A stretch of 64,000 nucleotides of DNA from Sphingopyxis sp. PET50. Its GTDB lineage: Bacteria; Pseudomonadota; Alphaproteobacteria; Sphingomonadales; Sphingomonadaceae. A program made the position numbers and the translations under genes. Where the stretch lies: assembly GCF_025244705.1 (NCBI RefSeq), contig NZ_CP104207.1, positions 1,984,001 through 2,048,000 of the forward strand, read 5' to 3'. This document shows, in pieces, positions 54,636 to 64,000 of the stretch. How positions within the stretch are numbered: the stretch's first letter is position 1; the number at the start of each line of letters is the position of its first letter. A model generated the notes under the pieces. That model made no database searches and was not told the DNA's origin. It worked only from the letters and a program-made list of their open reading frames with translations.

Positions 54636-55619
54636 TCACCCCCGTGAATCACGAAGGGCGGCCGAACGCAAGCCTGTTGTGACACCGGGTGTCCCGCATT
54701 GCGATGCCCGAATCGCCAGCAAAATCGAACCGAGCGGACCAGCATCGTGCCCCAGCATTGGCGGACCGATGATACACGACAAAGCCGCAACGTCATAATC
54801 GCCAATATAGGTTGCCAGTGTTTCGCCCGCGAGGCGGGTGGCCCGAGCCACCAGATCGGGCTGGCCGAGGGCAACGCTGCCGCCGACGACAATACGGTCC
54901 GGCGACAGGGTGAGCATCAGCGCGGCGAACAATTCAGCGAGGTCCGACGCGACCATGTCCCACGCCGGATCGACGGGATCGACCGTCGCGGGATCGCGCC
55001 CGAAGCGCGCCCGGAGCGCCGGACCGCTGATCAGCCCCTCGATGCAATCGCCGTGGAAGGAACAGGTGCCCGCGAAACCGTCGCCATCGGCACGGCGCAG
55101 CCGCAAATGGCCGATTTCGGGGTGGAAGCGGCCCGGCGCCGGCCAACCGTCGACAATGACGCCTCCGCCAACCCCGGTGCCGATGGTCAGATAGACGATG
55201 GTCCGGCACCCCTGCCCGGCACCGAGCGCGGCTTCGGCGATGCCCGCGCCGTTGACGTCGGTGTCGAGCGCGACCGGACAATCAAAGCGCGACGCGAAGG
55301 CGGCCACGACGCCCGCGCCGGCCCACCCCGGCTTGGTGGTTGCGAGCATCGTGCCATAATCCGCCGCAGCCGGATCGAGACGGATCGGGCCGAAGCTGGC
55401 GATACCGATCGCCGCCAGCGGAGCCTGGGCGTCCCAGGCCGCGAGCATGTCGACAGCGGCGCCCAGCGTGTCGCCAGGGTTTGTCGTCGGCAGACTGTGC
55501 CGTTCGACGATGTCGAGACCGTCAGCGAGCGTGACGACGACCTTGGTCCCGCCCAGCTCGACACCGGCGAAGCGGCCGGCCGGACCGGCTGCGGCGGAAC
55601 CGGCTGGAGCCAGGACCAT
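54636..55619 (-). CDS. Fructokinase-type ROK sugar kinase
   Basis: 327 aa. ROK fold with the phosphate loop GVELGGTK near the N terminus, the second ATP motif LTIGTGVGGGVI, and the zinc-binding HPEIGH...CSFHGDC region that is typical of the fructokinase/Mak group. The catalytic Asp is in DTDVNGAG. It phosphorylates a hexose, probably fructose, at C6. Start at 55619 lies 5 nt after the symporter stop, so the two may be co-transcribed. Confidence 0.82.
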   Translation of the reverse strand: MVLAPAGSAAAGPAGRFAGVELGGTKVVVTLADGLDIVERHSLPTTNPGDTLGAAVDMLAAWDAQAPLAAIGIASFGPIRLDPAAADYGTMLATTKPGWAGAGVVAAFASRFDCPVALDTDVNGAGIAEAALGAGQGCRTIVYLTIGTGVGGGVIVDGWPAPGRFHPEIGHLRLRRADGDGFAGTCSFHGDCIEGLISGPALRARFGRDPATVDPVDPAWDMVASDLAELFAALMLTLSPDRIVVGGSVALGQPDLVARATRLAGETLATYIGDYDVAALSCIIGPPMLGHDAGPLGSILLAIRASQCGTPGVTTGLRSAALRDSRG

Positions 55620-55624
55620 GCGGG

Positions 55625-57340
55625 TCAGTGCGCCGAGGCGCCGGCCGCGCCGATACCGGTTTCGGCGCGGACGCGCTGCGCCGGATAGCCCGCACGATCG
55701 ACCGCCGCCCGCCCGCTGCCGTCGGCAAGCGAAACCAGCCAGATCGCAAGGAAGGCGGCTAGGCATCGAAAAGAGCGTCGGCGAGCTATAGGGGAATGGC
55801 GCGTCCGGATAACCGAGTACGGCTTCCCATATCGCTGCGGCGACAGGATTGTCAGCACCAGCGCCAGCGCCACACCCGCGAATCCGCCGACGACGACGCC
55901 GCGCGTCGTGCAGCCACGCCACAGCAGCGACATCACCAGCACCGGGAAATTGCCCGACGCCGCGAGCGCGAAGGCGAGGCTTACCATGAAAGCGACATTC
56001 TGCTTCTCGAACGCGATGCCGAGCAGGATCGCGAGGATTGCCAGCACCGGCACGGTCATGCGCGACACCCTGAGTTCGTCGGCCGAGTTCGCCTCTCCAC
56101 GCTTGACGATCGAGGCGTAGATATCGTGCGACACCGCCGATGCCCCCGACAGCGTCAGCCCCGCCACCACCGCGAGGATCGTCGCAAAGGCGACCGCGCT
56201 GACCACGCCGAGGAAAAGGTCGCCACCGATCGCCGCGGCGAGATGGATCGCGGCCATGTTTCCGCCGCCCTTCAGCGTCCCGTCGGGCATCAGATAATCG
56301 GGGTTCGAGGCGACGAAGGTGATCGCGCCAAAGCCGATGATGAAGGTGAGGATATAGAAATAGCCGATCCAGCCGGTCGCCCACAGCACCGACTTGCGCG
56401 CCTCCTTCGCATCGGGGACGGTGAAGAAGCGCATCAATATGTGCGGCAGCCCCGCTGTGCCGAACATCAACGCCATGCCGAAGCTGATCGCCGACAGCGG
56501 GTCCTTGATGAACCCGCCCGGCCCCATGATCGACAGGCCCTTCGCCGCCGCTTCCCCGGGCGCCGCGCCGCCTGCCGCGGCGAGGCCGGTCTTGATCTCG
56601 ACCGCCTTGGCGAACAGCGCTTCGGGCGAGAAGCCGAAGCTCCACAGCACCGCGAAAGCCATGAAACTGGCGCAGCCGAGCAGCATCACCGCCTTGATAA
56701 TCTGGACCCAGGTCGTCGCGATCATGCCACCGAACAGCACATAACAGGTCATCAGCGCCCCGACGATCAGCACCGCATAGCTGTAGGGCAGCCCGAACAG
56801 CAATTTGATCAGCTGCCCCGCGCCGACCATCTGCGCGATCAAATAGAAGAGCACGACCGCGAGCGTGCTGAACGCCGCGAACAGGCGCACAGGGGTCTGC
56901 GCGAAGCGGAAGCTCGCGACGTCGGCGAAGGTGTAGCGGCCGAGATTGCGGAGCCGCTCGGCGAGGAGGAAAAGCAGGATCGGCCAGCCGACGAGGAAGC
57001 CGGTCGAATAGATCAGCCCGTCGTAACCGTCGGCGAAGATCTGCGCCGAAATGCCCAGAAAGGACGCCGCCGACATATAGTCGCCGGCGATCGCGAGCCC
57101 GTTCTGAAAGCCGGTGATGCCCCCGCCCGCGGTGTAGAAATCGGACGCGCTGCGTACCCGCCGCGCCGCCCAGCGCGTGATGCCGAGCGTCGCGAGCACG
57201 AAGGCGGCGAACATCAGGATCGCGGGCCAGTTCGCCGCCTGCTGCTCGGTCTGTCCGGTGAGCGCGTCGGCCACGGCGATCGCAGGCCAGCCGAGCGCGG
57301 CGAGGATCAGCGCGGTGCGCGTCACGGGCCAGCGGCTCAT
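55625..57340 (-). CDS. actP: Sodium:solute symporter, ActP-like (two compensating indels)
   Basis: About 571 aa, 13-TM SSS-family transporter of the acetate permease group ([49 protein letters not shown] region, [47 protein letters not shown]). Between about 55850 and 55763 the frame is shifted: the other frame reads [22 protein letters not shown], a normal ActP segment. A lost G (CGCCGGCAGC) and a lost GC (TAGCGCCGCC) explain both breaks and cancel out. ATG overlaps the DUF485 stop. Confidence 0.88.
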   Translation of the reverse strand: MSRWPVTRTALILAALGWPAIAVADALTGQTEQQAANWPAILMFAAFVLATLGITRWAARRVRSASDFYTAGGGITGFQNGLAIAGDYMSAASFLGISAQIFADGYDGLIYSTGFLVGWPILLFLLAERLRNLGRYTFADVASFRFAQTPVRLFAAFSTLAVVLFYLIAQMVGAGQLIKLLFGLPYSYAVLIVGALMTCYVLFGGMIATTWVQIIKAVMLLGCASFMAFAVLWSFGFSPEALFAKAVEIKTGLAAAGGAAPGEAAAKGLSIMGPGGFIKDPLSAISFGMALMFGTAGLPHILMRFFTVPDAKEARKSVLWATGWIGYFYILTFIIGFGAITFVASNPDYLMPDGTLKGGGNMAAIHLAAAIGGDLFLGVVSAVAFATILAVVAGLTLSGASAVSHDIYASIVKRGEANSADELRVSRMTVPVLAILAILLGIAFEKQNVAFMVSLAFALAASGNFPVLVMSLLWRGCTTRGVVVGGFAGVALALVLTILSPQRYGKPYSVIRTRHSPIARRRSFRCLAAFLAIWLVSLADGSGRAAVDRAGYPAQRVRAETGIGAAGASAH

Positions 57341-57672
57341 GCCCCATAATCCTTGCGTAGCGCGTCGAGGTCGCGGTCGAAGACCTTGTTCGCGCGGCGG
57401 ACGTAGACGGCGGTGAGGAGGATGCCCGCGAGGATCACGCCGATCCCGAGCGGAATGCCGAGCGAGGTGACGCCCGAACCGAGCGGACGGGCGAGCATCT
57501 CCGGTTCGAAGGCGATCAGCAGGATATAGCCGAAATAGATCGCCAGCATGACGCATGTGAGCGTCCAGGCGAAACGCGACCGGCCCGCCACGAGCCGCCG
57601 ATAGCGCTCGTCCGCCTCGATGGGCTGCGGCCCGGGCGTCTCCGTCGGTTCGCCCTCTCTCCGTTTCTCCAA
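57337..57672 (-). CDS. DUF485 (YjcH-like) membrane partner of ActP
   Basis: 111 aa with two TM helices ([19 protein letters not shown] and [18 protein letters not shown]) and the DUF485 tail [22 protein letters not shown]. Genes of this family regularly precede actP and overlap it as here (ATGA), implying a shared transporter function in the inner membrane. Confidence 0.88.
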   Translation of the reverse strand: MEKRREGEPTETPGPQPIEADERYRRLVAGRSRFAWTLTCVMLAIYFGYILLIAFEPEMLARPLGSGVTSLGIPLGIGVILAGILLTAVYVRRANKVFDRDLDALRKDYGA

Positions 57673-57741
57673 AGCGTCTCTCCCGCTTGCCGTGTTCCAG
57701 CTATGGGGATGTTGTGCCGCAAACCCAAGCGTATTGCACAG

Positions 57742-59070
57742 CTACTTTGGTAGGGGGACCCACGGGGAGGGTATGACACCGCGGGGACCGAACAGCGCGG
57801 CGACGGCATCGGGCCCTGCTGCAACGGCGCGCAGGCGGTCGGCGAGCGGGTCGTCGACCGGATGGAGGTCATCGCGCAGAAAGGCGATCCAGGCGTCGAT
57901 CGCCGCAAGCAATACCGGGCAGCGCGCACCGCGCCGCTGGTGCCAGGCGAGCGTTTCTAGCCATCGCTGCGGGATTTTCTGGCTGCCGTCCATCGCGATC
58001 TGGATCAGCCGGTGAGCGAGCGCGGGGTTGGCGAAGCGGTCGAGCAAGGCGTCGGCATAGGCGGCAAGGTCCTGCCCCGGCGCGGCGTCGATCGTCGGCG
58101 CGGCTTCGTCGCGCATCAGCCTTTCGATGAGCGGGCGGATGGCAGGGTCGGCAATCGCCTGGTGAACGAATTCGTGCCCCCTCCCCAGCCCGATGTAGGC
58201 AAGCGCCGAATGGGCGCCGTTGAGCATCCGCAGCTTGGCGGTCTCATAGGGCGCGACATCGGTCACCCATTGCGCCCCGCCCGCCTCCCAGCGCGGGCGC
58301 GGGTCGACGAAATCATCCTCGATCACCCACTGGCTGAAAGCTTCGGTGACCACCGCCCCCTCGTCGCGCGCGCCGAGGATCGTTTCGACGGTCGCGCGAT
58401 CGGCATCGGTCGTCGCGGGAACGATGCGGTCGACCATCGTCGCGGGGCAGCGGCAATGCGCATCGAACCAGCCGACGAGACCGGGATGTTCCGCCGCGAG
58501 ATATTGGCGCATCAGGCGGCGCAGCACCACGCCATTGTTCGCCAGATTGTCGCAACTGAGCAGGGTCAGGCCGGACCGGCCCGCCGCCTTGCGCGCAGCA
58601 AGCGCCGCCCCGACAAGGCGATAGAGGCTCGACGCGCCCTTCGCGGCGTCGAGGTCGAGCGACCCATCGGCGGCGCGCAGATAGCCCTTTTCGGTGACCG
58701 TGAAGCTGACGATCTGCGTCGCCGGCGCGGCGATGGTGTCGATCACCGCGCGGGGATCGTCCGCCGCTACCAGCACCCGCCGCACGGCGCCGACGAGACG
58801 GAGGCGGGTTCCGCCCGCGCTGCGGGCGCTCACCGTATAGAGCCCGTCCTGCGGGTTCAGCCGCGCCGCGACGTCGCCCGAGCGCAGCGATACGCCGGTG
58901 ATGCCCCAGTCGCGGTCGCCCGCTCCCATCGCGTCGTCGGTGTAGACCGCCTGATGCGCGCGGTGGAAGGCGCCGATGCCGATATGGACGATGCCCGCCG
59001 CCTGGGCATCGCGGTCGTAGCCCGGCGCCTGAACCGACGCCGGGAGCGGCGTTTGCGCGGACAGCCTCAC
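57742..59070 (-). CDS. uxuB: Mannitol dehydrogenase-family oxidoreductase, probably UxuB-type fructuronate reductase
   Basis: 442 aa. NAD-binding motif VHIGIGAFHRAHQ at the N terminus, then VTEKGY, CDNLANNG and the catalytic ETAKLRMLNGAHSALAYIG with its Lys and His. The family includes fructuronate, tagaturonate and mannitol dehydrogenases. The neighbouring uxaC and exuT-like genes favour reduction of D-fructuronate to D-mannonate. The GTG start overlaps the uxaC stop. Confidence 0.8.
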   Translation of the reverse strand: MRLSAQTPLPASVQAPGYDRDAQAAGIVHIGIGAFHRAHQAVYTDDAMGAGDRDWGITGVSLRSGDVAARLNPQDGLYTVSARSAGGTRLRLVGAVRRVLVAADDPRAVIDTIAAPATQIVSFTVTEKGYLRAADGSLDLDAAKGASSLYRLVGAALAARKAAGRSGLTLLSCDNLANNGVVLRRLMRQYLAAEHPGLVGWFDAHCRCPATMVDRIVPATTDADRATVETILGARDEGAVVTEAFSQWVIEDDFVDPRPRWEAGGAQWVTDVAPYETAKLRMLNGAHSALAYIGLGRGHEFVHQAIADPAIRPLIERLMRDEAAPTIDAAPGQDLAAYADALLDRFANPALAHRLIQIAMDGSQKIPQRWLETLAWHQRRGARCPVLLAAIDAWIAFLRDDLHPVDDPLADRLRAVAAGPDAVAALFGPRGVIPSPWVPLPK

Positions 59071-60480
59071 AGCTTGTACGCGGCCTTGGCGAGATTGTAG
59101 CCGAGGTCGGCGGCGAGGTCGGCGGCCTCCCATTCCTCCAGCCGGTGTTCGGCGACAAGCTGCGCCAGAAAGCCGCAGTCGATGCGCCGCGCGACGTCGT
59201 GGCGCGCGGGAATCGACAGGAAGGCGCGCGTATCGTCATTGAAACCGACACTATTGTAGAAACCCGCGGTCTCGGTCATCTGGCTTCTGAACCGCCGCAT
59301 CCCTTCGGGGCTGTCGTGGAACCACCAGGCGGGGCCGAGCCTCAGCGCCGGATAATGGCCCGCGAGCGGCGCGAGTTCGCGCGCATAGCTCGTCTCGTCG
59401 AGCGTGAAGAGGATGATCGTCAGCGCGGTCTCATTGCCATATTTGCCGAGCAGCGGGCGCAGCGCATGGACATAGTCCGTCGCCATCGGAATATCCGCCC
59501 CCTTGTCGCGGCCATAGGTCTCGAACAGCCAGGGGTTGTGGTTGCGGAAAGCGCCGGGATGTATCTGCATGACGAGGCCATCTTCGAGGCTCATCCCCGC
59601 CATGACGGTGAGCATATGCGCGCGGAACAGCTCGGCATCGGCGGCACTGGCCTCCTCGCCGGTGACGCGCGCGAAGAGGGCTTCGGCCTCGGCGTCGGAG
59701 AGATCGGCGGTGGCGGCGGTCGGATGGCCGTGATCGGTCGAGGTCGCGCCCATCGCGGCGAAGAAGGCCCGCCGATTGCGGTGCGCGGCGAGATAGCCCG
59801 CATAGCCGAACGCATCCTCGCCCGACAGCTCGGAGAAGCGCCTGAGGTTGTCGCGGAAGCCCTCGAACTCGGGGTCGACGACCGGGTCGGGGCGATAGGC
59901 GGTGATGACGCGCCCGCCCCATTCGCCGCTAGCATTGGCGGCACGGATGACGCCGTGATGCTCCAGCGTGTCGAGCGGGCTTTCGGTCGTCGCGATCGCC
60001 TCGATGCCGAAGCGGTCGAACAAGGCGCGCGGGCGGAAAGCGTCGGTCGCCAGCGCCCCGGTGATGCGGTCGTAATAGAGGTCCGACGTTTCCGCCTCGA
60101 ACCGGACGTCGAGGCCGAACACCTCTGCGAACACCCAGTCCATCCACATCCGCGTCGGGGTGCCGCGGAAGAGATGATAGTTCTGCGCGAACAGCCGCCA
60201 GCTCTCGCGCGGGTCAGCGTCCGGATTGCGGATGCCGAGCGCACCCAGCGAGACGCCCTGCGAATAGAGCATCCGGAATATATAATGGTCGGGGTGGAGC
60301 AGCAGTTCGGCCGCATTGCCGAAGGGCGCGTTGCCCGCGAACCAAGCCGGATCGGTGTGCCCGTGCGGGCTGATGATCGGCAGGCCTAGCCACCTCCGCA
60401 TAGAGCCGCCGCGCGATGGCGCGCTGCACCGGATCGGAGGGAAAGAGGCGGTCGGGGGAGAGGGCAAGCGGACGCGGCAT
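59067..60480 (-). CDS. uxaC: Glucuronate isomerase UxaC (frameshift near the 5' end)
   Basis: Isomerises D-glucuronate to fructuronate and galacturonate to tagaturonate. The N-terminal frame gives LSPDRLFPSDPVQRAIARRLYAEV. After a break near 60390 (GTGGCTAGGCC) the body continues LPIISPHGHTDPAWFAGNAPFGNAAELLLHPDHYIFRMLYS to the C terminus with RMWMDWVF and QIHPGAFRNHNPW. Inserting one GC (GGCGCTAGG) restores a seamless 471-aa protein, the normal UxaC length. It ends overlapping uxuB and starts 4 nt after the transporter. Confidence 0.9.
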
Positions 60481-60484
60481 GGGT

Positions 60485-61792
60485 TCAGGCCTTGCTTTCC
60501 ACGGTAACCGGCGCGAGGCGCGGGCTGAGCAGGTGGATCGCCAGCACGGCGAGGAAATAGACCGTCGTGCAGGCGGCGAAGATGAGGGTGTAATTGCCCT
60601 TCGTCGCGTCGAGTACCAGCCCCGTCGACTTGGCCATGATCATGCCGCCGACGCCGCCCATGAAGCCGCCGAGCCCGATCACCGAACCGACCGCGCGTTT
60701 CGGGAACATGTCGGGCGGGATCGACAGGATCGTCGAGGAGAAGGCCTGATGCCCCGCCAGCGCGATGCCGATCAGCATCACCGCGAGCCACATATTGTCG
60801 AGCCCGGTGACGATCAGCAGCGGCAGCACGCAGCAGCCCGCGCCGAGCATCGTCGCCTTGCGCGCGAAATTGACGCTGCGGCCGCGCTGGATCAGCTTCG
60901 ACGACACCCAGCCGCCGAGGATGCTGCCGACGTCGGAGAGCAGATACATGACGATCATCGGCAGCAGCACGACCTTCAGATCGACGTCATAGGTGGTGCT
61001 GAAATATTTGGGCAGCCAGAAGAGCATCAGGAACCAGACCGGATCGGTCAGGAATTTGCCGATCGCAAAGGCCCAGGCCTCGCGCTTGGTGACGATCGCG
61101 CCCCAGCCGAGGCGTTCGACCTTCTCGGGCGGGTCATGCTCGATCCACGCGAGTTCGGCCTCGCCCACCTTCCCGCTTTCGCGCGGATTGCTGTAGAGCC
61201 AGAGCCAGAGCAGCAGCAGGATCACCCCGAAGGCGCCGGTGAAGATAAAGGTTTCGCGCCAGTCGAAACCGAGGATGCGCATGAACAGCGCGATCGTCGG
61301 CGCGGTCAGGATCACCCCGATCGTCGTCGCGCTGTTGACCCAGCCGATCGCATAGGAGCGTTCCTTTTGCGGGAACCACTCGCTCGACGCGCGCACGACC
61401 GACGGGAAATGCCCCGCCTCCCCCACGCCCAGCACGACGCGCGCCATCATGAAGGAAACGACCGACGAGGCGAAGCCGTGCGCGACATGCCCGACGGTCC
61501 AGATCGCGATGGCGATCGCATAGCCGACCTTGGGACCGAAGCGGTCGATCAGCCAGCCCATGAGCAGGAAGCCCAGCGCATAGGCCGCCTGAAAGGCGGT
61601 GACGATGTTGCCATAGTCATTCTCGGTCCAGCCAAGGTCGCCGCCGAGCGTCGGCGCGAGCAGGCCGAGCATGGTGCGGTCGATATAATTGACCGTGGTC
61701 GCCGCGAACAACAGCGCGACGATCAGCCAGCGATAGCGTCCCGCGCGGGGCACGGGCGGCCCCGTCCGGTCGTCCGCGATTGCCTGTGCCAT
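60485..61792 (-). CDS. exuT: MFS hexuronate transporter, ExuT-like
   Basis: 435 aa, 12 TM anion:cation symporter type. N-terminal LFAATTVNYIDRTMLGLLAPTL and GWLIDRFGPKVG, then GVGEAGHFPSVVRASSEWFPQKERSYAIGWVNSATTIG and GGWVSSKLIQRGRS are typical of the hexuronate branch. It imports glucuronate/galacturonate for the enzymes encoded after it. ATG 61792 has GGGAG 6 nt upstream; an adjacent ATG at 61795 is possible. Confidence 0.85.
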   Translation of the reverse strand: MAQAIADDRTGPPVPRAGRYRWLIVALLFAATTVNYIDRTMLGLLAPTLGGDLGWTENDYGNIVTAFQAAYALGFLLMGWLIDRFGPKVGYAIAIAIWTVGHVAHGFASSVVSFMMARVVLGVGEAGHFPSVVRASSEWFPQKERSYAIGWVNSATTIGVILTAPTIALFMRILGFDWRETFIFTGAFGVILLLLWLWLYSNPRESGKVGEAELAWIEHDPPEKVERLGWGAIVTKREAWAFAIGKFLTDPVWFLMLFWLPKYFSTTYDVDLKVVLLPMIVMYLLSDVGSILGGWVSSKLIQRGRSVNFARKATMLGAGCCVLPLLIVTGLDNMWLAVMLIGIALAGHQAFSSTILSIPPDMFPKRAVGSVIGLGGFMGGVGGMIMAKSTGLVLDATKGNYTLIFAACTTVYFLAVLAIHLLSPRLAPVTVESKA

Positions 61793-61815
61793 CATTCTCT
61801 CCCTTATCGGCCGTT

Positions 61816-62621
61816 CTAGCCTGTGATCGTGCAGCTGACGCGGATTTTTCCGTCGAACAGCGCCTCGGCACGCTGGCCGGGGCGGATTTCATGCACTCCG
61901 GTGATCGCCCCCGCCGACACCCAGGTGCCGGGCGGGATCGCGATGCCGCGCGTGCGCAAGATGTCGATCAGAAACAGGGCCGAACCGAAGGGTCCGTCGA
62001 GCATCGTCTCCATCGTCGCGGCGCCGACGAACGCGCCGTCGATGCGGAATTCGACCGGCAGCGCGACCAGATCGGCGCCCCGCCACCCGTCGATGCGCGG
62101 GCCGAGCACGAGGCCCTTGTTGTTGCCATAGTCCGACACGGTGACCGCCGGGCCGTGCATGTTGATCCCGGCAAAAGGCGAGCTTGCGATCTCGATGCCG
62201 GTGCGCACCTCGGTGATCGCGTCGCGGACCGAATGGATGTCGTAGTCGCGGGTGCCCACCTCGCCGAAACACAGCAGCACTTCGGCCTCGGCGGCGGCGA
62301 AGCCCCCGCCATAGACGGGCATCGCCGGCACCGAACCGCTGCGGCGGCATCGACGATCTCGTCGGTGAAGATCGGCCCCGTGATGCGCTGGCCGCCGAAA
62401 CGCTCGACCAGATCGTCGGCGATGCGGCCGACCTTCCAGCCGCCGACGGGACGCCCGTCGAACGCGATCGCCATATCCTGTATCGCATAGGCATCGGTCA
62501 GTCCCTGCGGCATGGGGCCGGGATAGCGGGTAATCGGTGTCTTTGTCGCGCGCGCGGTCAGAAACGCCTTGGCTATGGCTTCTCGTTCGCTCGTTGCCAG
62601 CATCTTTGTCATTTCCCTCAT
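61816..62621 (-). CDS. 2-keto-4-pentenoate hydratase-like (FAH superfamily) enzyme (frameshifted)
   Basis: About 268 aa after repair. N-terminal AIAKAFLTARATKTPITRYPGPMPQGLTDAYAIQDMAIAFDGRPVGGWKVG and C-terminal FEVGTRDYDIHS, TGIEIASSPFAGI, VLGPRIDGWRG, GTWVSAGAITGVHEIRPGQRAEALF match the hydratase family. Break near 62340 fits one G lost from GCAGGCGG. It heads the hexuronate operon; the substrate there is not established but a sugar-acid or its dehydration product is likely. Its leader carries a palindromic operator. Confidence 0.75.
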
Positions 62622-62639
62622 CCGGAAATTCCTGTAGGA

Positions 62640-62651
62640 GACACCGGTGTC
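62640..62651. promoter_or_regulatory. Palindromic operator candidate for the LacI-family regulator
   Basis: GACACCGGTGTC, a perfect 12-bp palindrome with the central CG step typical of LacI-family sites. It lies 19 bp before the hydratase start and about 110 bp before the regulator gene, between the two divergent units. Confidence 0.6.
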
Positions 62652-62759
62652 AAAGGCAAGCGGTTAGCCATCAGCGCGGTTGATTTTGTGACGGTCGAAG
62701 CGCATCAGGAAACAGGCGTGCCGGACCGACCGGGCATGCACAGGAAAAGTGAAACACGC

Positions 62760-63810
62760 ATGGCGCCACGCACGCGGGAAAAAAGCGGCAAGCAACCGAC
62801 GATCAACGATGTCGCGGCCCTCGCCGGCTGTTTCGAAAAAAACCGTCAGCCGGGTCATCAACCGGTCCGAATTCATCACCGACAAGACGCGCCAGGCGGT
62901 CGAACAGGCGATCAAGATGCTCGGTTTCGTGCCGAACCCGCAGGCGCGGGCGCTGGCATTTCGCCGCAACTTCCTGATCGCGCTGCTCCACGACAATCCG
63001 AACGCGCAGACGGTGCTCAATTTCCAGCAGGGCGTGCTCGACGCGATCAAGGACAGCGATCTCGCGCTGCTCGTCCGGCCGGTCGACCGCGGCTCGGACC
63101 GGCTGCTCGACGACGTCCGCGTCTTTCTGGAAAAGCAGCGGCCGATCGGCGCGATGCTGCTGCCGCCGATTTCGGAGAATGACGATCTCGCCGCGCTGTG
63201 CGAGAATCTGGGGGTCCGCTATGTTCGCGTCGGTTCGGCGCCGCTCGACGACGCGCGGCACTGCGTGTCGTCGAACGATCGCGAAGTCGTGGCCGAGGCG
63301 GTGGGCAAGCTGGTCGAACTCGGCCACCGCCGGATCGGATTCGTGCGCGGCCCGGTCGGCTTCCGGTCGGCCGCCGAGCGCGAAAGGGGATTTCACGAAG
63401 CCTTGTCCAAGGCCGGACTAACGCTGCCCGCCGGCTATTCGGCGCCGGGCAATTATCGCTATGCCGCGGGGATCGAAGCGGGCGAAGCGCTGCTTTCGCT
63501 CGCCGAACCGCCGACCGCGATCTTCTGCTCGAACGACGAGATGGCCGCAGGCGTCATGAGCGTGGCCTATGGCAAGGGCATCGCCGTGCCCGCCGACCTG
63601 TCGATCATCGGCTTCGACGACAGCCCGACCGCGACGCATATCTGGCCCGCGCTCAGCACGGTGCGCTGGCCGATCCGCGAAATGGGGGTGCGCGCCGCGC
63701 GCATCCTGGTGCCCGATTTCCTGGATATCGGTGCAAAATCCTCCGACGAGGCGAATGTCATGGCCTCCACCTTCGTCGAGCGGCAATCGGTCGCGCCGCC
63801 CAGCCGCTAA
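62760..63810 (+). CDS. LacI-family transcriptional regulator (frameshift in the HTH)
   Basis: About 349 aa after repair. The HTH is split: PTINDVAALAG in one frame, then SKKTVSRVINRSEFITDKTRQAVEQAIKMLGFVPNPQARALAFRRN in another. The effector domain follows (IALLHDNPNAQTVLNFQQGVLDAIKDSDLALLV, FCSNDEMAAGVMSVAYGKGIAVPADLSIIGFDD). One extra T at about 62833 (TGTTTCG for TGTTCG) explains the break. It is divergent from the hexuronate operon and probably represses it, with a sugar acid as inducer. Confidence 0.88.
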
Positions 63811-63863
63811 CCGGCGACGGGATGGGCGATGCCAGGGCTGAAACCGGGCGCCCGAAACCCCGT

Positions 63864-64000
63864 CTATGACCCCGGCTGGATATAGGGCACGCGCGCGAAC
63901 AGTTCGCGTTCCCATGCACGCGGATCGTCCTCGACGCGCGCATAGGCGTCGAAGATCATCGTGCGGCGGCGCTTTAGTTCATAGGCGGGCCAGCCCGGAT
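63864..64000 (-). CDS. Carboxylesterase (type B) family protein, C-terminal part
   Basis: Only the last 45 codons are inside the window: WPAYELKRRRTMIFDAYARVEDDPRAWERELFARVPYIQPGS then TAG at 63864-63866 on the minus strand. The WPxY-x(n)-TMIFD-x(n)-VEDDP pattern is the usual end of para-nitrobenzyl-esterase-like carboxylesterases. The 5' end lies outside the window. Confidence 0.7.
   Translation of the reverse strand, partial: PGWPAYELKRRRTMIFDAYARVEDDPRAWERELFARVPYIQPGS

Overview
The window is high-GC alphaproteobacterial chromosome. Gene content and order (lptD-surA-pdxA-rsmA, the flagellar gene order, several acyl-CoA dehydrogenases, and a membrane-anchored LuxR-type regulator) suggest a sphingomonad, perhaps Sphingopyxis or a relative. 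That placement is inference, because there is no rRNA here. No tRNA, CRISPR array or transposase was seen.

Region 1 (1-20.5 kb) is housekeeping. It starts with a PurN fused to a YjbR/MmcQ-like domain and a decayed copy of that domain about 1.2 kb away. Next come two lipoproteins, ndk, holC and pepA. The envelope/translation operon lptD-surA-pdxA-rsmA follows. Then come a TPR protein, rsmB, guaB, a methylsuccinyl-CoA-dehydrogenase-like enzyme, an MFS exporter, a small membrane protein and a second acyl-CoA dehydrogenase.

Region 2 (20.6-52.3 kb) is an almost complete flagellar locus. It holds fliC, then fliE-F-G-H-I-J-K-L-M-N-O-P-Q-R-flhB, then fliD-fliS. A receiver-less sigma-54 activator (FlbD/FleQ type) and motA-motB follow on the minus strand, then flgB-C-D-E-F-G-H-I-J-K-L (minus). 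The plus-strand end carries flgA, flgM-flgN, a lytic transglycosylase, flhA and fliA. The promoter hierarchy can be read directly. Four strong RpoN boxes (TGGCACG-N4-YTGC) lie before fliE, flgB, flgA and the transglycosylase-flhA-fliA unit. Four FliA-type boxes (TWAATC-N12/13-GCCGTTAA-like) lie before fliC, fliD, motA and flgM. Two 13-bp palindromes lie upstream of the activator gene.

Region 3 (52.3-54.5 kb) is an uncharacterised four-gene minus-strand module: a LuxR-type HTH protein with a C-terminal membrane anchor, a small helical protein, a polytopic membrane protein and a MarR-like protein.

Region 4 (54.6-64 kb) is carbon uptake and catabolism: fructokinase-type ROK kinase, ActP-like solute symporter with its DUF485 partner, and a hexuronate operon (hydratase, ExuT-type transporter, UxaC, UxuB-type reductase). 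A divergent LacI regulator and a 12-bp palindromic operator sit in front of it. The window ends inside a carboxylesterase gene.

Two general features stand out. Several families of structured palindromic repeats sit between genes, and one such element is inserted in frame inside fliP. From 23 kb onward, 15 genes are broken by 17 small indels. Twelve of them are explained by loss of one GC from a GCGC, which looks like a systematic sequencing or assembly signature, although real decay of the motility genes is not excluded.
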